Shown in pieces: positions 47,001 to 57,130 of a DNA stretch of 64,000 nt (position 1 is the stretch's first letter; each line of letters begins with the position of its first letter). The DNA comes from Portunus trituberculatus (taxonomy: Eukaryota > Arthropoda > Malacostraca > Decapoda > Portunidae). The notes under the pieces are model-generated. The model worked only from the letters and a program-made list of their open reading frames with translations, was not told the origin of the DNA and did no database searches. A program made the position numbers and the translations under genes. The stretch spans positions 18,923,209 through 18,987,208 of the forward strand of contig NC_059303.1 in assembly GCF_017591435.1 (NCBI RefSeq), read 5' to 3'.

Positions 47001-50000
47001 AATGTCAGTTTTAATATGTCCATGCACACACCTGATCATATGTCACTCTACTCCTGGCAGAAGGAATGTCGCCAAAATCAACGGCTGGGGCCACACTCAC
47101 CAGTGAGACTGCAGAGACATGAAGACAATCTTTCAAGATGATCTTACGAGTTATGGACCAATATTTTAAATCCATTTATCTTTTTTCAGTTATCCTAGAT
47201 GCTAGTTTATTTTACATTGCTAGTCTAATTTAAACTATCACTAGTTTCTAATTCAGTCTCACTTGAAAACATTTCCCCTAGTACAGCAACCACTCACCAT
47301 TCTCATAATCTGCTGCCCCAACAATGTGATAGTTCACGTCTTCATCCTCCTGCTCAAGGGTGGAGTCTGTCAAGGAATTTGTGGGCTGCCATCACTAAGG
47401 AATCCTTTATTTATATTAAGGAAAATCACCTACATTTATATGTCAGATATGGTAAAAAGAAGAAAATGCAAAAGCACAACTTATTCTTTAATACATATTA
47501 CCAAATTTAATCACTCACTTGTATCTCTCTTGTGCCGTTGTTTGTGAGGCTCCTGCTCTTCCCTGTTCTCCTGTAGATACTGTTCTACATCATTGGCAAA
47601 GTCCTCTGAAGGAAGACAAACGCCACTCAGTCCACAAAATACCGTCCCATCAGCCCACAATTCTAACCAAATCACGTAGCTCACAAACAGACAATCCACC
47701 TGCTCATCACTTCCCTCCCATCTCAATCACTACCTGCATATCACTACACGATGCATTTCACTTCTCCCTTTCAGCATCCTTACTATTCATTTATCATGCA
47801 CCCCACATACAAATACTAGCCTACCTATAAGCTGTACCCACATACTCCCAGCTTGCCAGTCTACCTAAATTTCCACCAACACCTGGCCAACCCACAGACT
47901 CCCAGCCTCCAAACCACATAACCAACACATCCACTTGTGCAGCAATTACACTCCCAATCTCGAGACATACCTGACCCATCCATTCCTATCACTTACCTTC
48001 ATAATAGTCAGGCAGATGGACAGTGTATGGCTGTGGGGGTGGATGTGGAGGTACAGCAGCAAGAGGCACCCTACTATATTGGCCAACATCTGCACCATAG
48101 TGTGGCTTTGACTTTTGGACATCAAAGTTAATCTTTATCAGGAACTCTGGATAAAATTGAGGAAATGTTAGGCTAATAACATGTCAGAGGAAGAAGAGAT
48201 GAGTAACTCTGGACAGGAATGGAAAAGTTAGTCTTGATTTTTGTATTCATCCATTCACTGTTAAATGCCAGAATCTCATGGAAAGGAATACCTGTTTTTC
48301 ATCTTTTACTCATATATACAAGCCAACCAGTCCCCTCACCATGATCGTCCATCACTGGATAGCGGGGAGCTTGTTGCAAGAGGCTCAAGGCATTCTTAAT
48401 GAGGTGATGGGAGCAGCACAGCCAACCCTCCGTCCCCAATGACACACCACACAGGAACTGCAGAGATATCATCCAATACCTACACTTGCTTGCAAGTTAA
48501 GTTACAGCCACTCATGGCTGTAAGCAACGTGGTGAAACAAAAGTGCATACAGCCATTAACAGTTTTAAAAGTAATAAAGTGGTACCTCGACATACGAATT
48601 TAATTAGTTCTGTGACGATCGTTGTACATAAAAACAATCGTATATCAAATAAATTTTTCCCTTAGAAATTAATGGAAATAAAGAATTAATTTGTTCTTGT
48701 GATATGAATTTACCCCCTCAAAAAATAACCCTGCTTTAAATACCAAGCAAATATAGATTTAATATAAGATAAATACAATGTTTATTGTATGCAGGATATA
48801 AATTAACTATATTGCCAAAAATAACAACTTACTCGCAGAACTCGGGACACATCGATAGACATTCATCATGCAAGACTCAAGGCACGTCGAAAAACGTTTA
48901 GGCTTTTTACGGCTATATTTTAGCCATTTTCTTCCCGTTTTCTTTGCTTGTGAGCTGGCAACACTCGAGTAAACATAGGCTCTACGTCACTGTCACCAAC
49001 GATGGATGGTGGAAGTGACATTGTCCGTTTTCTTTGCTTGTGAGCTGGCAACACTCGAGTAAACATAAGCTCTATGTCACCATTACCAACAATGGATGGT
49101 GGAAGTGACAAGTGATTTCACCGTCTGATTCCACCACCTCTCCCACGCGCCTTACTCTTATACCATGGGTCTCTCACTATGTTATGGGGAGAACTTTAGA
49201 GAGAGAGAGAGAAAAACAAGTGACCCGTTTTCTAACGCTCTAGCCAAGGCCGCTGAACCCAATCGAACGCAGGGCCATGTAACCGATGATACTACCTCAT
49301 TAACTCGGTGATATTTTGATAACCTAACCAAACTTTTACTTTTGGGGTATCTTCAGTTCACAAAACTTAGAAAAAATACACACTGCTAGGAGCACAGATG
49401 CATACATGCACAAAGGATGAACAACGATACACAACGTGGGCTGAATGTTCGGGTGGACGCAGGTAGCCAAGTGATCGCTGCGCCACCTACCGATGGCTAT
49501 TCATATCGTAAAAATATCTTCATATTTCAAGGCGCAAATTCTATTAAATTTTTCGTTGTTTATAAAAAAAAAAATTGTACGTTGGGGCGATCATATCTCG
49601 AGGTATTACTGTAGTTTTACTCAAACAGAAAGATGGATTAGAGGGCAAAGTGATAAAACAAGACATGTGATTAAGGTAAAGAGTAAAGGCTGGGTGGACC
49701 TTACTCAACCCCAATACGTATACAACAAAGAAGCACATGTATTCTACTGGCCACCTATGTAGTATTCTGGTACCTACTAACCTTTGGCCTGGTACCGCGC
49801 ATGTCCTTAATGAAATAGATGCTGCGGGAAGTGGTACTGGCCATGTCCTTAGTGTAATGGATGCTGCGGGAAGGACACTCATAGGAAGGTATGCACACAC
49901 TTCCTCTGGGACAGACGGGAAGGAAGCAGTCATCAGGGGCAGCATAGGTTGCACCAGTGAAAGGCTCTGTTGGGAAGCTCTCCTTGGGGTCCTCCTCCAC

Positions 50001-50793
50001 TGTGTCGTAGCCAGGCCACGGGATTACTATCATGGGCAACGGTTCCACAGTGGAATTCTGCCCCCAAAAAATAGAATTCAGAGTGGTAAACCTTTAGGAA
50101 CTTGTTTGATGTGCATTAGTGTTCTCTCAATCATTATACTAAATGGTTTTGGTAATGCTCCTTACTGGCAACTAACACATGGCAATATTTGTATTTCCAC
50201 CCTTCATTAATTTTTCATTTCCCATCCCTGAATCTGAAAAGTTTCCTCACTATGACTATCATTACTAAGAACTTATCAAAGGCCACATATGAAAATGAGT
50301 AAAGACTACTTAATCTATGAATAGTTAAGACTTAACTTTTTCAATTTGCCACTAGCAGTACAAATAATTCAAATCATGAAAACATATGACAGTATTTAAC
50401 TTCCACTTAAAACTATTGACAGTAAGGAGTAAATTAGCAAAACAAATGATAGCACTGTCTGATCACACCTCATCCCTGTAGAACCACCGAGTTGGTGATG
50501 GAGTGAAGGGTCTTGGCAAGCCACTCAGGTCACGGCAACACACGTACCCCTCTGTGTCCACTGTCACGCCACACACATACTGAGAGGAAGAGGCAGGGGA
50601 TTAATTTCACCTAAAACAAATTAAGCCTTTTTACATATATTAAAGAAAAAACTAGTTCATTTAGATGAAAAAATGCATCCATCTACTCATGTCTAACATA
50701 ACATTGAAATTTTGAACAAATCTCAAATAAGGGTTTATGAAGGTTTTGTACAAAGTTGCCAGTAAAACGAGACAGGATTTTGAGGGACAGCCT

Positions 50794-50837
<44 letters not shown>

Positions 50838-51403
50838 AGGTTTAAGATCTGCATTGCTCTAAGATCTGCCATCCATGCCACTTTTGATAAGCTGTTAATT
50901 ATGTAAGAAGCTTGTTCTAAGACCTAAGTGACAATGTAACATGAGTAATCTTAAAATAGTCAGAAACTTGCTCTAATTAACAATCCATGACCCAATTTAA
51001 AAGTTAACCTCTTGAGTATTAAGACGTGTTTCCATATTTACTCTGCTTACTACTTGGCGATTTTATACAGCTTCAGAAACTAGAATGGGGATTATAATAG
51101 TGAAGACTGTGGTCATTAATTTTGTGACCTCCATGGACCCTACCTAATGTCAATAAAATTATCTAATCGTATACAAATATCCATGTTAAAATACGTCTCG
51201 GTATTGAAGAGGTTAAGACCCACCTTGTAATCAATATAGGAAGGCTCATCAGAGGGATTGGGAGTGTCAGAAGCAGTACCGGCACAGTATTCGGCAGGTA
51301 CACACCAACTCTCAGGATGGCAGGCATAGGATGGTAGTGGCAAAATGGTGCCCTCGCAGCCTTGCTGGGCAGCCGCCCACAGCACAGCCAGAACCACCAG
51401 CAT
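38180..51403 (-). CDS. Secreted double-CLIP serine protease homolog with giant Tyr-rich repeat tail
   Basis: Fifteen coding exons: 51403-51224, 50579-50469, 50057-49782, 48457-48340, 48146-47997, 47605-47519, 47366-47298, 47108-47032, 46628-46539, 46300-46208, 45837-45729, 45492-45326, 44948-44772, 44248-44191, 44088-38180. They join in frame to 7671 nt (2556 aa). Order: signal peptide (1-17), CLIP-like module 1 (Cys 28, 34, 40, 63, 74, 75), CLIP-like module 2 (Cys 146, 152, 158, 192, 203, 204, plus extra Cys 141), linker with furin-like RHKR (302-305), chymotrypsin-fold domain (about 357-620), then the tail. His 413 (TVAHC) and Asp 463 remain, but the catalytic Ser is Gly 571 (GDGGSGLVC), so it should be proteolytically inactive, as in arthropod SPHs of the PPAF-II, masquerade and scarface type. 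The tail has a Ser/Gly/Thr block (about 620-803), a KRGD-Tyr block (883-1287), a GKYY block (1317-2300) and an acidic C-terminus. Exact ortholog unknown; fold and inactivity are firm. Confidence 0.92.
39410..41300 (-). repeat. Higher-order tandem repeat, about 660 bp (219-221 aa) x about 2.9, inside the Tyr-rich tail
   Basis: The landmark CTCAAGTGATGG recurs at 39972, 40629 and 41292, giving periods of 657 and 663 bp, both multiples of three. Each unit holds the same order of sub-motifs (PINEHGQYYKGG, DFDK, DIRDG, SLNSKGQYY, DLNEHGRYY, DLYPEG). Copies differ by scattered substitutions only. Confidence 0.9.
41990..43200 (-). repeat. KRGD-Tyr repeat block within the tail, with a 165 bp higher-order period
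   Basis: Tandem 8-11 residue units of YKRGDRYDEG / YGEDKHGEG / YGEGYKQGD type. The string CCTTGCCATACTCGTCACC recurs at 42346 and 42511, showing a 165 bp (55 aa) super-unit, followed by five almost identical 30 bp units at about 42626-42760. Confidence 0.85.
44191..44248 (-). CDS. CLIP-SPH exon 14: active-site loop with Ser to Gly
   Basis: Encodes GDGGSGLVCQAVSGQYVLK. GDGGSG replaces the catalytic GDSGGP, which identifies a non-catalytic homolog. Acceptor TTGACTTCTGTTCAG, donor GTGAGT. Confidence 0.94.
44772..44948 (-). CDS. CLIP-SPH exon 13
   Basis: Encodes VVCQRNLRKVKKLGSFFRL through LCSKGTATQDTCH, the two cysteine-bearing segments before the active-site serine loop. 59 codons, phase 0 on both sides. 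Confidence 0.93.
45326..45492 (-). CDS. CLIP-SPH exon 12: catalytic Asp region
   Basis: Encodes YSRTTLRADVCVVQLRVAV (Asp 463 in the position of the NDIAL Asp), then NVARACLP and the WG-F segment. Donor GTAAGT. Confidence 0.92.
45729..45837 (-). CDS. CLIP-SPH exon 11
   Basis: Encodes RHASEIFIRVGDFDLSSDSE and AHPAYNVPVSRITCHP, corresponding to the VRLGEWD-type strand of clip proteases. Acceptor CATCTCTCACAG, donor GTATGT. Confidence 0.92.
46208..46300 (-). CDS. CLIP-SPH exon 10: catalytic His region
   Basis: Encodes VAVLTTGDDYLCGGVLF and HVLTVAHCVQP. The His of the triad (residue 413) is kept in the canonical AHC setting. Confidence 0.94.
46539..46628 (-). CDS. CLIP-SPH exon 9: start of protease-like domain
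   Basis: Encodes PQCGLSLSG through APAEGQYPWH, matching the CG...EFPW-type entry of CLIP-domain protease homologs. Exactly 30 codons. Confidence 0.92.
47032..47108 (-). CDS. CLIP-SPH exon 8: linker before protease-like domain
   Basis: Only one of three frames is open: SLVSVAPAVDFGDIPSARSR then VTYDQ. It reads directly into PQCGLSLSG of the next exon. Acceptor CATGTCTCTGCAG, donor GTGTGT. Confidence 0.82.
47298..47366 (-). CDS. CLIP-SPH exon 7: acidic linker
   Basis: Encodes STLEQEDEDVNYHIVGAADY then EN. Acceptor TTCCTTGACAG, donor GTGAGT; split codons at both ends fit. Confidence 0.82.
47519..47605 (-). CDS. CLIP-SPH exon 6: acidic linker with RHKR site
   Basis: Encodes DFANDVEQYLQENREEQEPH then KQRHKRDT. 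RHKR at residues 302-305 fits a furin-type cleavage site lying between the CLIP modules and the protease-like domain. Confidence 0.88.
47997..48146 (-). CDS. CLIP-SPH exon 5: Pro-rich linker
   Basis: Encodes FLIKINFDVQKSKPHYGADV and a Pro-rich stretch (AAVPPHPPPQPY) ending PDYYE. Acceptor TTTTATCCAG, donor GTAAGT. Phase agrees with both neighbours. Confidence 0.88.
48340..48457 (-). CDS. CLIP-SPH exon 4: end of CLIP module 2
   Basis: Begins FLCGVSLGTEGWLCC, closely paralleling exon 2, so the two CLIP modules arose by duplication. Acceptor CTCTGCAG, donor GTGAGG. Confidence 0.9.
48577..49611. mobile_element. Tc1/mariner-superfamily MITE-like element in CLIP-SPH intron 3
   Basis: The ends AAGTGGTACCTCGACATACGA and, inverted, CAGTAATACCTCGAGATATGA are imperfect terminal inverted repeats, each next to TA (48575-48576 and 49612-49613). 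No transposase seen. It contains the 90 bp duplication at 48935-49112 and a short GA tract near 49200. It could be two adjacent elements. Confidence 0.45.
48935..49112. repeat. 90 bp tandem duplication
   Basis: CCGTTTTCTTTGCTTGTGAG begins at 48935 and at 49025. Copies are near-identical through GATGGATGGTGGAAGTGACA. Confidence 0.85.
49782..50057 (-). CDS. CLIP-SPH exon 3: first half of CLIP module 2, with internal duplication
   Basis: Encodes 92 residues, including the cysteines of CPRGSVCIPSYECP. A 14-residue tandem duplication (SRSI...KDM twice; 42 bp period at 49801-49880) lengthens the loop between the third and fourth core cysteines. Donor GTTAGT after codon AAG. Confidence 0.88.
50469..50579 (-). 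CDS. CLIP-SPH exon 2: end of CLIP module 1
   Basis: Begins YVCGVTVDTEGYVCC, supplying the last three cysteines of CLIP module 1. Acceptor CTTCCTCTCAG, donor GTGTGA (non-optimal). Confidence 0.88.
50799..50836. repeat. (GA)n microsatellite in CLIP-SPH intron 1
   Basis: About 19 units. Confidence 0.95.
51004..51216. mobile_element. piggyBac-like MITE, copy 1, in CLIP-SPH intron 1
   Basis: 213 bp with TTAA at both ends and inverted termini TTAACCTCTTGAGTA and (inverted) TTAACCTCTTCAATA. It shares GATTTTATACAG..T..GAAACT and CTAATGTCAATAAAAT with the copies at 54257 and 55710. Its edge is 8 bp from the splice donor of exon 1. Confidence 0.75.
51224..51403 (-). CDS. CLIP-SPH exon 1: signal peptide and first CLIP half
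   Basis: Starts MLVVLAVLWAAAQQGCEG, a hydrophobic signal peptide. It continues to Cys 28, 34 and 40 of CLIP module 1 and ends SYIDYK before donor GTGGGT. An acceptor-like TTTGTATGGCAG directly precedes the ATG, so an upstream untranslated exon is likely. A MITE begins 8 bp into the following intron. Confidence 0.88.
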
Positions 51404-51651
51404 CTGCCATACAAATGTTACCTATTTGAGAACAATGTGAAAAGTACAAATAAAATTCCACATAACATACCACCTCAGTCAACTGATTAGCACACTCCAT
51501 AAGAGACGCTATGGATTACTAAGCAATAAGCATTACCACCTGGGAAATGCAATGCACATGCATTACACTCACTGCTTTTACATACCATCCTCAATATCAA
51601 TAACTAACTTCAGTCCTGATATTTACAAATGCAGTATTATACAGTGCTGGC

Positions 51652-51671
51652 TTTTTTTTTTTTTTTTTTTT
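51652..51671. repeat. Poly-T tract
   Basis: About 20 T. The surrounding 51404-52080 shows no coding feature. Confidence 0.9.
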
Positions 51672-52139
51672 ATACGAGTCCCTGGCCAAAGAGGACGCCT
51701 CGGAACATGGTACACCAAGTTCACAAAACGTGTCGAGATTTATCATAACTAGCAGGGGAGGATTTAGGAATTTGGGGGCCCTAGGCAAAGATTATAGCCA
51801 CTAATCTCAATACCTCAATTTCTATACCCATAAGCGGATTTATTAAGTCCAGTTTATAACGCCAAGGCATAGAGTGAAGACAAAAACCTGCAAGAAACCT
51901 ACCTTAGGGTTCATACATAGCAAGTGACTCCTCTGTACATACTTCACGAATTCTTGCACTGGTTTTTGTTCTTACTAGATCCTTTTTATTATCCACAAAC
52001 AAGGAGTTCATCCTTGTCTATAACAAAACATTACACAGATTTTCATTAGCTGATATCTGAGCCTATTGGTCTGAATCGAGGCTGTTCGAGTGAGTGGAAA
52101 ATTACCGCTGCCAAAACACAGCCCATGTCAAACAAACCA

Positions 52140-52700
52140 CCTCGCTCATCTGAATCCTTCAGCACCACCACCACTTCACATACTTCTCAAAACACTCCAC
52201 CACACCATATGTTCACGTAAACTTACTCTTACCATCACTAAGTTTAAATCCACCATCATTGTCATTCCCTCAACCCAATCCACCACAATAGAACCAACCA
52301 ATCCAAATTCCCCATATCACCACTACCACAGCTCCAATCAAACCATTTCACCGCTACTCACCCAAATACACTATCACTACCACCACCACCACAAATTTGT
52401 CAATTTCACAACCACCATACCCCCACACCACTTCTCCACCGTAACCACCACCACCACCACCATTTAACCATCTCAAACAGTTACCACTCACCACCACAAA
52501 GGCACAACCGCAATATCACTCGTCACCACGCCACTTCATTCCACATCCTTCAACCTCATTCCACCTCTCCACCGTAACTACCACCACCGTAACCATCTCA
52601 AACCGTTCTCACTCATCACCACAATGGCACAACCACAATCATTCGTTACCACGCCACTTCATTCCACATACTGCGACCTCATCCCACCACACTGTAGTTT
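52140..52700. repeat. CCACCA-rich stretch with 125 bp tandem duplication
   Basis: TCTCAAACAGTTACCACTCA (52471) recurs as TCTCAAACCGTTCTCACTCA (52596), followed in both by CACGCCACTTCATTCCACAT. Upstream is irregular CCA/TCA-rich sequence. Confidence 0.8.
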
Positions 52701-53129
52701 ACTCCACCCACAATTTACACGCGCGACACATCAAGTCGATTTATTCAACTTGTAAGCACACTTCAATACTGTAGTTTATTTATACTTTGAGCAACGTGTT
52801 ATGGTGAAATCCCGGCAAATAAACTAAGAACTAACTAGCCATGGTGGGGACGATTCGTGGAAATTAAACAACCTGGTTAGAGCCACAAAGCCTGCTGCTA
52901 CAAATACGTACAGATAACCATTCCTTTTCCAGTACCGTGATTAATATACTGCAGTAAAATCAAATATCCTTGTCAGGGTCAAAAGCTGTGCTGCAGATCG
53001 AAACACATTACTGTATGATATAATTATATAGGCACTTCTCCAATACCATTGTTAGTATACTATCACTTACTGTAGAATGCCTGGTATGTGCGCTGCTGCT
53101 ATAAAACTCAATCTAACACACTATCTTAC

Positions 53130-53340
53130 CGTGGGAGTCACGGCACTGCTGAGGAGGCGAGTACGGAGGACCGACCCACTACAACGCTGCGCGGCACTCA
53201 GGAGACCCTTCACTACTGCCTTGCCTCGCTCGCTCCTTCCCTCCAGCCCTTCCCCGACAGCCTGACCTTCTTTCACCCCCCTCTCCCGTCACCTACCCCA
53301 TTTTCACAAGTTGCCAACATGGGTGTCACAGGGAGGTTAA
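53130..53340 (-). promoter_or_regulatory. Candidate non-coding first exon and promoter of the CLIP-SPH gene
   Basis: A GC-rich patch in an AT-rich setting. On the minus strand it ends CTCCCACG before a strong donor GTAAGATAG (53129-53121), with no useful start codon. It would splice to the acceptor at 51404 just before the signal-peptide ATG. No TATA box seen. Inferred from splice signals alone. Confidence 0.35.
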
Positions 53341-53512
53341 AATTTGGTACGTGATGGATAACTAACTGAAAAAGGAGGTTAGTTGTTTTAATCCAATCCA
53401 TGAATTGTGAAGTGAATGATTCCAACTCCACTGAGATATACGTGTTGATTGTTGATGAGGTGTAACGATCTGTAATCACATGACTCCCCCACCCTCCCTC
53501 CTCTTTCCCTCT

Positions 53513-53810
<298 letters not shown>

Positions 53811-53999
53811 CAAATAATAATAACAATAATTATTTGTATCTCTACGTGAATTTTACTGTTAACTGTCTAACTGATGAGATGTTACCAGATTAATAAGCTT
53901 TTGCCCACGTGAAAGACCACATGTAGTACTTTGGATCTTGTTAGACTTTTAGAGATGTTTTTCATAATCATAGTACTAGATTAACAAGAACTCTACACT

Positions 54000-54003
<4 letters not shown>

Positions 54004-54067
<64 letters not shown>
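54004..54067. repeat. (GA)n microsatellite
   Basis: About 32 uninterrupted units. Confidence 0.97.
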
Positions 54068-54071
<4 letters not shown>

Positions 54072-54256
54072 ATAATTTCTGCGATCTTTTCAAAAAGCCC
54101 ATAAAGAGTTTTCAAAATACAGCGTTTTTACGATTCTAGTGACAGATTGATAAGATTTATACATTATGAAAAGGGGTAAAGCAGTCTTAAGAACAGGCTC
54201 ATCATCGCTGTCCCCCTTAGAAACTGTAATGGTGATTTAGATAGCCAGACCGTTTC

Positions 54257-54469
54257 TTAACCACTTTAGTACAATATGACTACTCTGCATATTTATTGGG
54301 TTACTATTTGGTGATTTTATACAGGTTTAGAAACTCATATGAAGATTAAAGCAGTGTAGACTTTGGCCATTTATCTTTTGATCTTTTTAAACCCTTCCTA
54401 ATGTCAATAAAATGGTGTAATCATATCCAAAATTCATGGTAAAATGTGTCACAGTACTGAATGGGTTAA
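54257..54469. mobile_element. piggyBac-like MITE, copy 2
   Basis: 213 bp between TTAA (54257-54260) and TTAA (54466-54469), the same length as copy 1. Termini TTAACCACTTTAGTAC and (inverted) TTAACCCATTCAGTAC. Confidence 0.75.
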
Positions 54470-55030
54470 TACTGTCCCAAGAGGGAGGGGATACAGACAG
54501 GATAAATGTACATAGCGCGATATTGTATCAATGGTGGACAGGTATTAACGTGGCCAAAGGAAATAGGTTACGAAAAATTTATTAATGGACACTCAAAAAT
54601 AAGAAAACAAGTTGGAATGGAAAATTAGGTGATGTAGATACGAAATACTGGTTAACAGACAGGCAAAAATAAGAAAACCAGCTATCAATCGTGAAAACGT
54701 AGATGATGGATACGAAACACTGATTGGACAGACAGAAATATGATAAACAATTGCTAATCATGGAAAACCAGGTGATACATAAGACTGATGAAAAGACGGG
54801 CGGGCGTGAATTGCGATAAATAGTTGTTAATCGTGGAAAATTAGGTGACAGATATAATAAACTGATAAAATAGATAGTTGTCATTTGTGGAGAATTAGTA
54901 GATAAGAGATACGAAAGTCTGATTAATAGCTACCTAGTTATGAGTCACGGAAAATTAGATAATACACATATGAGTGATTAATAGAAAGGTGTGAATTGCG
55001 GAAATTTGGGAAGTAAATACGAGAGGTGTG
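54470..55030. repeat. Diverged tandem repeat of about 70 bp
   Basis: Recurring AATTAGGTGAT(A)GATA and CGAAA-CTGATTAA-AGAC-GG strings with TTGCTAATCGTGGAAAA-like cores, roughly six irregular units. No gene. Confidence 0.55.
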
Positions 55031-55067
55031 AGTGCATGTGACAATGGAAAATTAAGTCTTTATTTAT

Positions 55068-55070
<3 letters not shown>

Positions 55071-55121
<51 letters not shown>

Positions 55122-55337
55122 TGGAACCATATGCGTGCTTGGGGATCCGAAGCGTCTCCAAGCTCACGGGTTCGAATCCTGTCCATGGTCCAAGTGTAGG
55201 CTGGGCTTCCTCACTCGGGGCAACGGTTTCCTAGCTGGTGGGCTTTGAGATAGGAGGTGCCCCAAAAAGTACCCCCTTTAGCCCATAAATTCCTGTGAAA
55301 AGCCCACATGGTAGAGAGAGAGAGAGAGAGAGAGAGA
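55071..55337 (+). mobile_element. tRNA-derived SINE, family 2, copy 2, embedded in (GA)n
   Basis: The SINE proper is 55121-55312: head GTGGAACCATATGCGTGCTT, B box GGTTCGAATCC, body GGGCTTCCTCACTCGGGG to AAGCCCACATGG. (GA)n lies on both sides (55071-55118 and 55313-55337) on the same strand. Confidence 0.82.
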
Positions 55338-55709
55338 TCACTAACCATGCAGATCAATTAGCAACCGTAACAAGAATGAAACTATAATGTTAGATTATTA
55401 TACAGTGGTGAGATGATATATAGAACAGTCATGTGTATAGAGTTACTGAAAATCTTGCAGCTTCCTTAATGTTGTTATATCAGACAGGGAGGAAAGGAGG
55501 GTGAAATGTGAGAGTCGCAAACCTTTAATCCGAAACGCTTCGCTCTCTTACGTGAAGCATTTTGAAAGACCACAGAGGCTATTAGACGAAATTTCTTTAG
55601 TATTTCTCATGATAGTAGTGAAAATAACTTGTTGATCTTTTACTAGAGTCGCAAAAAAAAAAATATATCCTTAATATGCACGCAACAATACAACTAAAGG
55701 TTTTCCTGA

Positions 55710-55924
55710 TTAACTCCTTCAGGACAAGACGTGTTTTTATATTCATTCTGCTTACTATCTGGTGATTTTATACAGCTTCAGAAACTTATGTGTGGATTAA
55801 AAGAGTGAAGATTGTAGCCATTAATTATCTGACCCCCATAGACCCTTCCTAACGTCAATAAAATCGTCCAATCACACCAAAAACTCGGTGCTAAAATTGC
55901 GTCTCAGTAATGTGAAGATTAGTA
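55710..55924. mobile_element. piggyBac-like MITE, copy 3 (decayed right end)
   Basis: Left end TTAACTCCTTCAGGAC. The interior matches copies 1 and 2 (TACAGCTTCAGAAACTTATG, CCTTCCTAACGTCAATAAAA). The right terminus, AGATTAGTAAG, has lost TTAA. Confidence 0.65.
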
Positions 55925-56088
55925 AGAGTGCGGGGTAGTGTGTCGTCAGAATACTGGCCACAGTCTTGTCCTGCCCATTCCGTCTCCTGCACACCTTACC
56001 ACCACACAGAAAATTAGAGAGAGGAATTGGACTATTATAGTAGCACTTAATTACCTGCCAACTTTCTTTCTGAAGATATCAACTAAAC

Positions 56089-56395
56089 TCTCTCTCTCTC
56101 TCTCTCTCTCTGTAATTCACCTCGGTCGTCTGCTGGTCACCCAGCTAGTTTTTCCCATTACGGAGCGAGCTCTGAGCTCATAGACCGATCTTCGGGTAGG
56201 ACTAAGACCACAATACACTCCACACACCGGGAAAGCGAGGCCACAATCCCTCGAGTTACATTCTGTACCTATTTACTGCTAGGTGAATAGGGGCCACACA
56301 TTAAGAGGATTGCCCATTTGCCTCGCCGCTTCCCGGGACTCGAACCAGGCCCTTTCGATTGTGAGTCGAGCGTGCTAACCCACTACACTACGCGA
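56089..56395 (-). mobile_element. tRNA-Val-derived SINE, family 1, copy 4
   Basis: Minus-strand head about 56394-56324 with loop CTCACAA (CAC anticodon). Body to 56112, then (CT)n at 56089-56111. A TG-rich tract follows the head at 56396-56415. Confidence 0.82.
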
Positions 56396-56427
56396 TGTGT
56401 GTGTGTGGGTGTGTATGTTTATAACAC

Positions 56428-56452
56428 AAACACACACACACACACACACACA
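56428..56452. repeat. (CA)n microsatellite
   Basis: Between the SINE head and the CR1-like LINE. Confidence 0.93.
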
Positions 56453-56744
56453 CAGTATGCAAGATGTGTGAAAGAATAATAAAGAAACAATGGATCGAGT
56501 TCCTTGAAGACAACAAATTAATATCAAATAACCAATTTGGTTTTAGAAAAAGACGGTCGTGTGTAACAAGAGAGAAAGGGATGGGTTGACTGTATTTATT
56601 TGGATTTAAAAAAGGCGTTTGATAAAGTGCCACATGCAAGATTACTGTGGAAGTTAGAGAAGAAGGGTGGCTTAAAAGGAAGCACATTGAGATGGATGGA
56701 AAATCATTTGAGGGGGGAGAGAAATAAGGACGGTAGTTAAAGAT

Positions 56745-57017
56745 ATGAAGTACAAGTGGAAAGCAGTAGAAAGCGGAGTGCCACAGGGGTCAGTATTGGC
56801 ACCAATACTTTTCCTCATTTATATTAACGACATGTTAGAAGGAGTGAACAGCTACATAAATCTGTTTGCGGACGATACGAAACTGTGCAGAGTTATAAAG
56901 CAAAAAGAGGATTATGAAATACTGCAGGAAGACCTAAATAAGATCTGGGAATGGAGTAAAAAGTGGGAAATGGAATTCAATGTGAACAAAAGCCATGTCA
57001 TGGAAATGGTAGAGTGA
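56745..57017 (+). pseudogene. Reverse transcriptase fragment with FADD active site
   Basis: 90 codons: VPQGSVLAPILFLIYINDML, INLFADDTKLCRVI, WSKKWEMEFNVNKS. The catalytic ADD is intact but the surrounding gene is broken. Confidence 0.8.
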
Positions 57018-57130
57018 AAGACTACCAGTGGGAATCTATAAGATGGGAGATGGAGTAGAACTGGAGAAAGTAAAAAGGTAAAAGGACTTAGGAGTGACGA
57101 TGGAAGAAAACAATCAACCAGTAAGCCATA

